Below are positions 26,636 through 34,927 of a stretch of DNA of 64,000 bases, piece by piece. The stretch is from Streptomyces canus (GTDB lineage: Bacteria; Actinomycetota; Actinomycetes; Streptomycetales; Streptomycetaceae). Both the position numbers and the translations under genes were made by a program. Numbering within the stretch: position 1 is the first letter of the stretch; each line of letters opens with the position of its first letter. Location of the stretch: assembly GCF_030816965.1 (NCBI RefSeq), contig NZ_JAUSYQ010000002.1, positions 3,257,001 to 3,321,000 on the forward strand, written 5' to 3'. The notes beneath the pieces were generated by a model. It did no database searches. It saw nothing but the letters and a program-made list of their open reading frames with translations, and was not told the origin of the DNA.

Positions 26636-28177
26636 TCAGAAGATGCGGTAGGGCCCCCAGCCGGTCCCGGCCTGGTAGCGGGTGCCCAGGGTGTCCATGC
26701 CGGACTTTCCGGTGCCGGGATAGACCCACAACGTGCCGTCGGACGCCTGACGGGACAACACATCGGTCAGCCCGTCACCGTTGAAGTCCCCGGTGCGGAT
26801 GGCGTTCTGGGTCTGCCAGCTCCTGCCGACCTGGTAGCGGGTGCCGAGGGTCCCCATGCCCGGCTTCCCGGTGCCGGGGTAGACCCACAACGTCCCGTCG
26901 GACGCCTGACGGGACAACACATCGGGACGCCCGTCGTTGTTGAGGTCGCCATTGGTGATGACGTCCTGGCTCTTCCAGCCGGTGCCGACCTGGTAGCGGG
27001 TGCCGAGGGTCTCCATGCCCGGCTTCCCGGTGCCGGGGTAGACCCACAACGTGCCGTCGGACGCCTGACGGGTCAGTACGTCGGTGAGCCCGTCGGTGTT
27101 GAAGTCCCCGGTGCGGGTGACGTCCTGGGTCTGCCAGCTCCTGCCGACCTGGTAGCGGGTGGTGAAGGCCTCCATGCCCGGCTTCCCGGTGCCGGGGTAG
27201 ACCCACAGGGTGCCGTCGGACGCCTGACGGGACAGCAGGTCACCGATGCCGTCGTTGTTGAGGTCTCCGACGGTGACGGCGTCCTGGCTCTGCCAGCTGG
27301 TGCCGGCCTGGAACCGGGTGCCGAAGGTGCTGCCGCTCGCGTTTCCGGTGCCGGGGTAGATCCACAGAATGCCGTCGTCCTTGACGGCCGCGAGGTCGGC
27401 CTTGCCGTCACCGGTGAGGTCGTCCGGGTCGCGGGAGACGGCGTGCTCGACCCAGTCGCCGATGTCGTCGACACGGGTGTCGACGGCACCGGTACGGGTT
27501 TCGGCAGGATCGATTCCGAGACACCCGCCTTGCCAGGAGCGGGAGTTGACGGCGACGAGTTCCGTGGTGCCGTCGACGGTGCGCAGCGCGGGACCGCCCG
27601 CGTCGCCCTTGCAGACGGTCGCGGTGTCGGAGCCGTCGAGGTCCACTGTCGTGTCGGCGGTGGCGGCGACGGTGAACGTACCGGCGTGGAGCTTGTCGGG
27701 CACCCATTCCGTCTTGGTGCGTCCGAATCCGGCCTTCACCAACTCCTCACCCGCAGCGGCGGGCGTGGTCGCCAGCCGGACGGGCGTGATGCCCGGATCG
27801 GTGATCCTGGCGGCGAGTTTGACGAGCACCAGATCCCGGTCGGCGTGCGGGACGAGCCGGATGGCCGACAGGACGCTGCCGCTGGTCTGGGTCAGGTCGG
27901 TGCGGCCGACGGTGACGGTGGTGGTGACGGCGGGCTTACCCGCGGGGGGTTTGCCGTCCGCGGCAAAACAGGTGGCCGCGGTCAGGACCCACTGCGGGTC
28001 GATGAGGGTGCCGGTGCAGGCACTCTGTTCACCGACGTTGATCTTCGCGACGTAGTTCAGCTGCGCCGGGGCGTCGGCTCCGGTGAGTGCGGTGGCGGTG
28101 GCGGAGCTCAGCGCGACAGGGGCCGCGATCAGGCCGGCAGCCAACGCGGCGAGCCGGTGGCGTCTGGAGAGGTACAT
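26636..28177 (-). CDS. Secreted trypsin-fold pseudoprotease with FG-GAP/VCBS repeats
   Basis: A 513-residue exported protein. A signal peptide (LAALAAGLIAAPVALSSATATA) is followed by an S1 trypsin-like domain (residues 42-255) and about five 53-residue FG-GAP/VCBS repeats (GDLNNDGIGDLLSRQASDGT). The S1 signature is altered. WVLTAATCFA has Thr69 where the catalytic His should be, and CKGDAGGPA has Ala193 where the catalytic Ser should be; Asp115 (DRDLVLVKL) remains. It should therefore bind but not cut. The repeats carry Asp-rich calcium-type loops (DFNTDGLTD). The natural role is probably surface adhesion or ligand binding. ATG 28177 is the only sensible start. Confidence 0.88.
   Translation of the reverse strand: MYLSRRHRLAALAAGLIAAPVALSSATATALTGADAPAQLNYVAKINVGEQSACTGTLIDPQWVLTAATCFAADGKPPAGKPAVTTTVTVGRTDLTQTSGSVLSAIRLVPHADRDLVLVKLAARITDPGITPVRLATTPAAAGEELVKAGFGRTKTEWVPDKLHAGTFTVAATADTTVDLDGSDTATVCKGDAGGPALRTVDGTTELVAVNSRSWQGGCLGIDPAETRTGAVDTRVDDIGDWVEHAVSRDPDDLTGDGKADLAAVKDDGILWIYPGTGNASGSTFGTRFQAGTSWQSQDAVTVGDLNNDGIGDLLSRQASDGTLWVYPGTGKPGMEAFTTRYQVGRSWQTQDVTRTGDFNTDGLTDVLTRQASDGTLWVYPGTGKPGMETLGTRYQVGTGWKSQDVITNGDLNNDGRPDVLSRQASDGTLWVYPGTGKPGMGTLGTRYQVGRSWQTQNAIRTGDFNGDGLTDVLSRQASDGTLWVYPGTGKSGMDTLGTRYQAGTGWGPYRIF
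26640..27430. repeat. 159-bp tandem repeats encoding FG-GAP units
   Basis: The segment TAGACCCACAACGT recurs at 26721, 26880 and onward every 159 bp, equal to 53 codons. The last four copies are nearly identical at DNA level, the first in the protein (27300-27430) is diverged. The near identity points to recent unequal crossover or gene conversion. Confidence 0.85.
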
Positions 28178-28260
28178 GAAGGTGGGTTCCTAGTCACGAG
28201 GGCTGCGCGTCCTGTGGGCACCGGACCGCGCGGCGGTGAGCAAGTCGGTGTGAACCGCGG

Positions 28261-28806
28261 TTACTTGGCGGACCGGATCTCGACGAGCATGTGATCGCGG
28301 CCCTCCGGGTCCGCGGCCTCACCCACCGGCGTCCAGGAGTTCTTGGTGATGTCGAACGACTTCTCCTCGGTGCCTACGGTCATGTCGACCGCGGTCGTGT
28401 AGTCGTTGCCCTTGATCGCGTAGACCGCGGGGATCTCCAGGGTCAGCCAGCCGGAGTTGCCCACCACCTTGAAGCAGATCCTGTCCGCCTTGTCGCGGGC
28501 CATGATCTCCAGGAGGCCGGTCCCACCCGCGCAGTCGGCCAGGGTGATGTGCCCGTCACCGCGCTTGAGGACGATCTTCTTCTCGGCCAGGATCTTGTCC
28601 GCCAGCGGGTAGGCGAAGTCCTCCACCGCATAACCGGGGGCGCCCTCCGCGACCAGTTCGGTGGGGCCCGAGTGTTGCGACGCCCCGCCGGGGAAGCCCG
28701 CGGTCACCGCGATCCAGGCCAGGGCGCCGGCCGCGGCCGCGCCCAGCGCACGCAGCGCGAGCCGCTTGCGTTGCGGCTTCGTGGACATTCTGCCGTGTTT
28801 CCTCAT
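28261..28806 (-). CDS. Hypothetical single-pass exported protein
   Basis: A 181-residue protein that I do not recognise. After a basic start (MRKHGRMSTKPQRKRLALR) there is one hydrophobic segment (ALGAAAAGALAWIAVTAGF), then a soluble beta-rich domain with CAGGTGLLEIMARDKADRIC (possible disulfide) and GWLTLEIPAVYAIKGNDY. It could be a membrane-anchored extracellular domain or be secreted. ATG 28806 has GGGGA upstream; ATG 28788 is an alternative. It lies 83 bp upstream of the pseudoprotease gene on the same strand and may share its transcript. Confidence 0.6.
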   Translation of the reverse strand: MRKHGRMSTKPQRKRLALRALGAAAAGALAWIAVTAGFPGGASQHSGPTELVAEGAPGYAVEDFAYPLADKILAEKKIVLKRGDGHITLADCAGGTGLLEIMARDKADRICFKVVGNSGWLTLEIPAVYAIKGNDYTTAVDMTVGTEEKSFDITKNSWTPVGEAADPEGRDHMLVEIRSAK

Positions 28807-29339
28807 TACATCCCCAAGTTCGTCGCCGACGGCCGGATGTTCATCACCGGGTTCGAATTCGGGTACACAGGAATGCGATATCGACATCACTCCGCCGGGA
28901 ATGTCCCAACTCCCCTGGAAAGCGGCCCCCTTACCTCTCGCAACGAGAGGCCCCCCGTCTCGGTAATCGTCATCCGGTTCGCCATACCAACATGAAGACA
29001 CTCTCAGGTCGAGTGCAGAGAACCATGCAAAAAGCCACATTCCTCGCGGAGTATTGGTGATCCCCGTCACATCCAGTAAGGGTTGTACGGCAGATTGTGG
29101 AGGACATGTAAATGCTCGTCGAGATCCAGTCAGTGGCTGGAATTCCCACCGATGTTGAGGGAGCGGACTCCACAATCACCTCCTTTTGTCAGAGCAGTTG
29201 ATATGGTCCGGCACTACAAGAAGCGCGATTTGTACGCCACTTCACATCCGATGACATTCCATCCCACGGGCACGTCGGGAACCTTCTCGCCAGCGAGATC
29301 CGACATGTCCGGTCAACAGCTCACGGGGACAACTCTCTT
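28807..29339. other. 533-bp divergent intergenic region, lower in GC
   Basis: This stretch separates the exported-protein gene and the ALF-repeat gene. It is visibly richer in A/T than the flanks (for example around 28985-29060) and must hold divergent promoters. Apart from a 29-codon frame at 29112 I see no gene. Confidence 0.5.
29112..29201 (+). CDS. Candidate 29-residue peptide (Ser/Thr/Cys-rich C-terminus)
   Basis: ATG 29112 follows TGGAGG with seven bases spacing and opens 29 codons to TGA 29201. The product starts MLVEIQSVAGIPTDVEGADS and ends TITSFCQSS. Layout, an acidic front and a Ser/Thr/Cys-rich tail, recalls RiPP precursors, but no modification enzyme lies nearby. It could equally be a leader peptide of the ALF-repeat gene 138 bp downstream, or chance. 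Confidence 0.35.
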   Translation: MLVEIQSVAGIPTDVEGADSTITSFCQSS

Positions 29340-32300
29340 ATGCAGACAATTTTCTGGAGCCGGCGCCGTGTGCTCGGCGCGCTCGCCGCCGCCACCGCCG
29401 TGGCCTCCACACCCTCGGTGCTCCTCGCCCCGGTCGCCGCCGCGGCGGAGGGTACGGCCCCCGACCCCGTCCCGCTGCCGGACACCGAGCGGGCGAAAGT
29501 GGTCAAGGCCTGGATATCGGGCGGAAGAGGCGTCAAGGCCGCGGCCGCCGAGGCCCTTGCCGGCTCCGACAGCGAGATCCAGACCTTCCTGACCGAAACG
29601 CTGCCGAACCAGACCGTGCAGGACAACCGCGTCGCCATCGTGAGCAGCCTGGACCGCGCGGGCAAGGGCCTGCGCCGTGCGGCGGTCGCCGCCCTCGACA
29701 ACGGTGACGCCGCCATCGCCGACTTCCTGAAGGACGGCTTCAAACCGGCCATCCTCGAGGACCTTCAGGTGGCCACCAGCATTGTGTCGGGCACCGGCGA
29801 CAAGGCGGTCCAGCGAGACGCCACCGCCGCCCTGAACGCCGGCACCCAGCCGAGCCTGTTCACGTTCCTCACCGACACCCAGTACAACGCACGCCTGGAG
29901 GACGCCCGGGTCCACGTCTCGGCCATGCTGACGCAGGCCGGCCCTGAGGTGCAGAAGTACGCCGAGCGTGCCCTCAGCGGCACCGCGTCCGACGTGGAGT
30001 GGTTCATCGAGACCGGGCAGCACATCGCCCGTGCCCGGGACCAGGAGTCGGCGACGATCGAGGAGCTCGTCGCCGTCGTCGTACGGGAGGGCAAGCGCGC
30101 CGAGCGCGAGACGAACCTGGCAGTCGAGGCCTCCGCACGCGCCCAGACCGCCGCGGAGAAGGCGAAGGAGGCGGCGGAGAAGGCTGCCGCCGAGGCGGCA
30201 GCCGCCAAGGAGGATGTGCAGAAGTCCGGGGCGGCGGCCCGCAAGGCGGCGTCCGCCGCGAAGGGCGCGGCGGACGCCGCGCGGAACGCCATCAACTCCT
30301 CGAACGCCGCCGTGTCGGCGTCCCGCCGCGCCTCCTGGGCCGCCACCGGCGCCGCCCAGGCCGCCGCGAACGCCGGCAGCGCCGCGGCCCGCGCCTTCAA
30401 TGCCGCGATCGGTGCCTCCAAGGACGCCGGCAAGGCCGAGGCCGCCAAGAACGCGGCGGTCGCCGCCCGCAACGCCGCGGCCAAGGCGCGTACCGCGGCC
30501 AAGGCCGCCGATCAGGCCGCCGTCGCCGGAACCAAGGCCGCCGCCGCCGGTTCGGCCGCCGCCTCCGCCGCACGCAACGCGGCCGCCGCCGCGAACGCCG
30601 CTGCCCAGGCCGGGGCCGCCGCCGGCGCCGCACAGTCGGAGGCCACCGAGGCCAAGCGCCAGGCCGCGATCGCGTCCAGCGCCGCGAACCGGGCCACCAA
30701 TGCCGCCTCCAAGGCCCAGAGCCTCGCCACCACCGCGGCCGCCGCCGCCCGCACCGCCCGGGACGCCGCCAACTCCGCGGCGGACCACGCCGACAAGGCG
30801 GCGGCAGCCGCCGAGGAGGCCGTGAAGTACGCGGGCCAGGCCGTCGACTACGCCAACAGGTCCACCGCCCACGCGGCGGCGGCCGTGCAGGCCGCCAACA
30901 CCGCCACCAAGGCCGTGTCGGACGCCCTCGTGGTGGAGCAGAACGCGCGGAACGCCGAGGCGGAAACCCTTGAGCAGGACAAACTGCAGGCCATCGAGGA
31001 GGTCAGGCTGCTCGCCGAGATCGAGGCGAAGGAGCTGACTGCCTATCAGAACAAGGCCGCCCAGGTCCAGCAGACCGATCAGGCGACCAAGGATCTGATC
31101 GCCAGGGCCGAACAGGCGCTGGCGGCGAACGACATGGCGGCCGCGGCGGTCCTGGGCCGCAAGGCGGCCGTCGCCCTGCTCGGTTCAAGGGGTGCCTGGA
31201 CCCGGCAGGCCGCCCAGTTCGCCCTCTCCGGGACGGACGACGACGTGTACGCCTGGATCGACCTCGACCGGCTGCTGGCCCAGGGGCAGGACGACCGGGA
31301 GACCACGCTCCACGTCGCCACGATCGCCGGCCCCAGGATCGCCGAAGCGGCCCAGGGCGCCCTGGAGAGCCCCGATGCCAAGGCGGTCGGCGACTTCCTC
31401 ACCAGCGGCATGAAGAAGGCCTCAGACGAGGACAACCGGGTGGCGATCAGCCGCATCCTGGCCTCGAACCCCGGCAGGGCCGTCACCGCCGCGGCGAACA
31501 AGGCACTCAGCCTCAACACCACCGAAGCGCTGCAGAACTTCTTCGACCACGACTACCCCGAGGCGATCCGGGAGGACGACGCGGCCCTCACCCTCACGCT
31601 GATGAACACCGGGGGTGCCTTCACCAAGGCGTACGCCGAGGTGGCCATGGAGGGGCCCACCTGGATGCGCCGCAACTTCGTCTCCCTGGTGCAGTTCCGC
31701 ACGGCCCGGCTCGACCACGACACCGCCACCCATGTCGCCGCGATCCGCGGCGCCATCGCCGCCGCGGCGAAGATCGCCGAGAAGGCGCAGGAGAACGCCG
31801 CCTTGGCGTCGAAGGCCGGCGCCGACGCCCGTAACGCCGCCGCCGAGGCCAAGCAGTGGGCGGACAAGGCACTCGACTCCGCGGCCAAGGCCGACGACTA
31901 CGCGGACGAGGCCAGGCGGAACGCGGACGCCGCCGACAAGTCCGCGGCCGACGCCAAGGCGTCCGCGAACAGGGCGAGCACGGCGGCGTCGACCGCCCGG
32001 GGTGCCGCCCGCACCGCGAACTACTCGGCGAACAAGGCGATGGACTCGGCCCGCGCCGCCCTCAAGTCGTCGTACAGCGCCCAGGCTTCGGCCGCCGACG
32101 CCCGCGCTTCCTCGATCGCGGCGGGCAAGGACGCGGCCACGGCCGCCGCCGCGGCCACCGAGGCCAGGCAGATCGCCGCGGCCAAGCGGGAGGCCGAGGT
32201 CAGGGCGGCTGCCAAGGCTGCTGCCGAGAAGGCCCGCCGGGAGCGGGAGGCCAAGATCAACCCGGCCGACAAGGACACCAACGACCAGATCAACCCCAAC

Positions 32301-32708
32301 GGCACCGGCGCGGACGCCGACGAGTGGTGGAACGACGCCGGTTTCTACGCCGACGCGTTCAACGCCATCAGCGTCGGCGCCGGTTTCCTGGCCGCGGGCT
32401 GCGCCCTCGCCGCCTTCGTGTTCCCCCCGGCTGCCGCGGCAGCCGGCTTCTTCTCCGCGGTCTCGATGGGCGCCGGCGCCCTTGGCACCCTCTTCACCGG
32501 CATCGAACACGGCTTCTCCAGCGGCGAGTTCATCGAATCCGCCATCGGCACCGGCCTGAGCCTGGTCACCTTCGGCCAGTCCAAGTGGCTCGGTGCCGCG
32601 GACAAGGCAGCCGGCGGCCAGATCATCAAACCCGTCGTCGGCAAGATCGCCGACGTCGGGGAGGACGTCGTGTCAGGGGCCGCCAAGGCCCTGTCGTCGA
32701 TCTTCTGA
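29340..32708 (+). CDS. Tat-exported ALF-repeat protein, polymorphic-toxin-like
   Basis: A 1122-residue, strongly Ala-rich exported protein. It starts with a twin-arginine-type signal (WSRRRVLGALAAATAVAS). Residues about 50-240 and 640-790 carry ALF-type helical repeats (AAAEALAGSDSEIQTFL; ALNAGTQPSLFTFLTDTQ; AANKALSLNTTEALQNFF). Long Ala/Lys/Glu coiled coils lie at about 250-620 and 800-985. A hydrophobic tail region (GAGFLAAGCALAAFVFPPAA, then FFSAVSMGAGALGTLFTG; about 1015-1060) could be a membrane-inserting segment. ALF repeats are known from Streptomyces polymorphic-toxin-type proteins. No recognised catalytic toxin domain is seen at the end. The next gene, 42 bp on, encodes a nuclease-like secreted protein. 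Confidence 0.8.
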   Translation: MQTIFWSRRRVLGALAAATAVASTPSVLLAPVAAAAEGTAPDPVPLPDTERAKVVKAWISGGRGVKAAAAEALAGSDSEIQTFLTETLPNQTVQDNRVAIVSSLDRAGKGLRRAAVAALDNGDAAIADFLKDGFKPAILEDLQVATSIVSGTGDKAVQRDATAALNAGTQPSLFTFLTDTQYNARLEDARVHVSAMLTQAGPEVQKYAERALSGTASDVEWFIETGQHIARARDQESATIEELVAVVVREGKRAERETNLAVEASARAQTAAEKAKEAAEKAAAEAAAAKEDVQKSGAAARKAASAAKGAADAARNAINSSNAAVSASRRASWAATGAAQAAANAGSAAARAFNAAIGASKDAGKAEAAKNAAVAARNAAAKARTAAKAADQAAVAGTKAAAAGSAAASAARNAAAAANAAAQAGAAAGAAQSEATEAKRQAAIASSAANRATNAASKAQSLATTAAAAARTARDAANSAADHADKAAAAAEEAVKYAGQAVDYANRSTAHAAAAVQAANTATKAVSDALVVEQNARNAEAETLEQDKLQAIEEVRLLAEIEAKELTAYQNKAAQVQQTDQATKDLIARAEQALAANDMAAAAVLGRKAAVALLGSRGAWTRQAAQFALSGTDDDVYAWIDLDRLLAQGQDDRETTLHVATIAGPRIAEAAQGALESPDAKAVGDFLTSGMKKASDEDNRVAISRILASNPGRAVTAAANKALSLNTTEALQNFFDHDYPEAIREDDAALTLTLMNTGGAFTKAYAEVAMEGPTWMRRNFVSLVQFRTARLDHDTATHVAAIRGAIAAAAKIAEKAQENAALASKAGADARNAAAEAKQWADKALDSAAKADDYADEARRNADAADKSAADAKASANRASTAASTARGAARTANYSANKAMDSARAALKSSYSAQASAADARASSIAAGKDAATAAAAATEARQIAAAKREAEVRAAAKAAAEKARREREAKINPADKDTNDQINPNGTGADADEWWNDAGFYADAFNAISVGAGFLAAGCALAAFVFPPAAAAAGFFSAVSMGAGALGTLFTGIEHGFSSGEFIESAIGTGLSLVTFGQSKWLGAADKAAGGQIIKPVVGKIADVGEDVVSGAAKALSSIF

Positions 32709-32750
32709 GCCGCCGCACCTGTTCCTTCCCCACCACACCTGAGAGAAGTC

Positions 32751-34136
32751 ATGACCTCATCACGCATCAGATGGGTGCTGCTCGCTCCGCTCCTCGCCAT
32801 GGCCCTCACGGCGACCGGTACCGCCGGCGCTGCCGAGGGCCGGACCGCACCCGCCCGTACGTCCCTTCCCGGAGGGGCCGACGCGACCGCGGACGGTGGT
32901 TCCCCCGCTCCCGCCACGACCTTGCAGAGCGCCGCCTTCGCCGCCGAGGACTCCTGCTCCCGGCTCCCCGCCGCAGCCCGCGCGACCGTACCCGACGCCG
33001 TCAGCGCATGTGTGAGCGTGGACGGCGGGAGGGGCACGGCGACCCGTACGAAGACCGGTGCGCCCGCCCCGGCAGCCGCCGACCTCGCTGCCGACGACCC
33101 GGGGGACGGCCTCGGGACGGAGTTCGAGCCGGACGCCGACGACCCCGAGCCGCCCCCGCCCTCGTGTGCGCTGACGAGTCAGGGAACCTGGACCTGGAGC
33201 CGCACCGGCGGCCTGTGCCTGAACGGCGTCGAGGTCACGTACACCCTCTACGACCAGAACGGCAAGACCATCGGCACCGGCCTCATCCAGGTCAACTCCA
33301 CACTCGCCACCTCCTACAAGTCCCTCGACCTCAACGAGACGATCACCGCCAAGCTGGTCCGGGTCACCGGCGATGTGAAGAGCCTCGTGGTGAAGATGCA
33401 GGTGGGCTGCGGTGCCGGCTGCACGACGGTCACGAAGCAACCGTGGTACGGCGCCTCCGAGATGACACCCGGTACGGAAAAGACCGGAAAGACCAAGTAC
33501 AGCGGTGACGCCTTCGCGGCGGACACCACCCGTTCCTCTTTCCGCACCAGCTACAAGATGTACGTGACGATGCCCGGTGCGACCCCGGTCGACCCCAACG
33601 CCTCCTGGTCCAGCCCCGCGACCGGCGAGATCCGCTGCGACAAGGAGCAGCCCCGGCTGCGCGGCTGCGTCATACCGACCGACGAGATGCCGGTGCTGAG
33701 CTACTCGCAGTCGCACGAGAAGTACGGCATCGTCGTGCCCATCTACGAGGAGATCATGAGGCGCCGGGGCACCGACGTCCTGCACGCGGTCAACCAGACC
33801 AAGGCGAACGCCAATCGCGCCTCGACCTGCACCCCCTTCACCAACCTGTACCCGGGCGAGGTCGGCAAGGACAGCTGCGACGAGTTCCCGCCCGCCAGCA
33901 CGCAGGAGGGCGGCCAGGACGGCGACCTGTGCGCCGAACTGACCCCTCAGGTGGTGAACGGCCTGTGGTCCGCCCCGGCGACCTGGCCCACCCGGCCGAC
34001 CTCGGGCGACGAGACCTGTCTGCGGCTCCACATCACCCAGCGCGCCAACAGCTCGGCGGGCGGAGTCCTCGGCTCTCTTCGCAAGTACCAGCGCCTCGTG
34101 GACGGTGACCCGTTCCGCATCGAGTTCACGGCATAG
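32751..34136 (+). CDS. Secreted NucA/NucB-type nuclease-like protein
   Basis: A 461-residue exported protein. A Sec signal (WVLLAPLLAMALTATGTAGA) is followed by an acidic Pro-rich linker (ADDPEPPPPS, about 130-140), a beta-rich middle domain (CALTSQGTWTWSRTGGLCLN) and a C-terminal domain with SCDEFPPASTQEGG (about residues 372-385). That resembles the CDEYPFA-type active-site motif of NucA/NucB DNases. Paired cysteines fit an extracellular protein. ATG 32751 lies 42 bp after the ALF-repeat gene, so the two are probably one transcript and may act together. The nuclease assignment rests on the motif only. Confidence 0.7.
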   Translation: MTSSRIRWVLLAPLLAMALTATGTAGAAEGRTAPARTSLPGGADATADGGSPAPATTLQSAAFAAEDSCSRLPAAARATVPDAVSACVSVDGGRGTATRTKTGAPAPAAADLAADDPGDGLGTEFEPDADDPEPPPPSCALTSQGTWTWSRTGGLCLNGVEVTYTLYDQNGKTIGTGLIQVNSTLATSYKSLDLNETITAKLVRVTGDVKSLVVKMQVGCGAGCTTVTKQPWYGASEMTPGTEKTGKTKYSGDAFAADTTRSSFRTSYKMYVTMPGATPVDPNASWSSPATGEIRCDKEQPRLRGCVIPTDEMPVLSYSQSHEKYGIVVPIYEEIMRRRGTDVLHAVNQTKANANRASTCTPFTNLYPGEVGKDSCDEFPPASTQEGGQDGDLCAELTPQVVNGLWSAPATWPTRPTSGDETCLRLHITQRANSSAGGVLGSLRKYQRLVDGDPFRIEFTA

Positions 34137-34194
34137 GACCCCACAGGTGTCCCATGCCGTGACCGGCCCCGCTGTCTGAACCCGGCATGATGAA

Positions 34195-34235
34195 CCGGGC
34201 TCCCCGCCGCGCCTCGCGCGCCGCGGGGAGCCCGG
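34195..34235 (+). terminator. Hairpin terminator after the nuclease-like gene
   Basis: A perfect 13-bp stem (34195-34207 with 34223-34235) surrounds a GC-rich 15-base loop, 58 bp after the stop. It lies before the next gene's ribosome site, so that gene may have its own promoter or be attenuated. Confidence 0.75.
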
Positions 34236-34285
34236 AAGGCTCAGCCCCGGCAGTCGATGCCGGGCGTGAAGGACGGAGGCAGACC

Positions 34286-34927
34286 ATGGCGGCAGGCACG
34301 GACGCGCGTTCGCTCAACTGGGCGACATCCTGGATGTGTGTCACTTTCACCCGAGGGCTGGGCCCCGAGGAGGTGTTCGCCCGGTACGGGGCCGACCCGG
34401 AGCAGGCACGTCCCCTCGACGCGGACGAGGCCTCGGATCTTCTCTCGGACGACTCCGGTGACGGAGCGGTTTCGCTGCTGCGGTCCGGCAGGCTCGGCGA
34501 CTGGGCGTTCTGCGTCGAGGAGGACGGTGCCGTCGGATCCTGGAGCGAAGCGCTGACGGAGCTGTCCCGCGGCACCGAGACGTACAGCGTGCTGACCACC
34601 GAGGGACTTGACGTGTTCCAGTACTGGCGCGACGGCGAGTGCGTCGAGAACTTCGAGCCCGGCATGGAACACACCCGGCCCGAGCGGACCGAATCCTGGT
34701 GGGACCGGGTGGAAGCGGCGCTCGCCGCGTACGAGGGTGAGGACACCGGGATGGCTCCGGTGGTTGCCCTGCTCCTCGACCACCTCGGCATCGCCCTGGA
34801 CGACACCGCCCTCGCCGGGCCCTGGCCCAGTCTGACGCTCGCCGAGGACGACGCACCGTCGGCACCGCGGGGTGACACCTACGCGGGCGAGGGACCGGTT
34901 CCGCCCCAGCCGCCGCTCGGAGGGTGA
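34286..34927 (+). CDS. DUF6461-like protein, possible immunity protein
   Basis: A 213-residue acidic cytosolic protein. The opening SLNWATSWMCVTFTRGLGPE and the segment AFCVEEDGAVGSWSEALTEL fit DUF6461-type SMI1-like actinobacterial proteins. The last 50 residues are acidic and Pro/Gly-rich. ATG 34286 has GGAGG six bases upstream, so the longer frame from 34187 is rejected. Its acidity and location after the ALF-repeat and nuclease-like exported proteins make an immunity role plausible; this is inference from context. Confidence 0.6.
   Translation: MAAGTDARSLNWATSWMCVTFTRGLGPEEVFARYGADPEQARPLDADEASDLLSDDSGDGAVSLLRSGRLGDWAFCVEEDGAVGSWSEALTELSRGTETYSVLTTEGLDVFQYWRDGECVENFEPGMEHTRPERTESWWDRVEAALAAYEGEDTGMAPVVALLLDHLGIALDDTALAGPWPSLTLAEDDAPSAPRGDTYAGEGPVPPQPPLGG

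Noticed and set aside
29112..29201. 29-residue peptide as an FxSxx-COOH (FxsA) peptide
   Set aside because: Its end is FCQSS, so Ser is not at the third position after Phe, and it is 24 kb from fxsC/fxsT.
29313..30872. Minus-strand Gly-rich frame opposite the ALF-repeat gene
   Set aside because: Shadow of Ala-codon repeats (GCC read backwards gives GGC); no domain.
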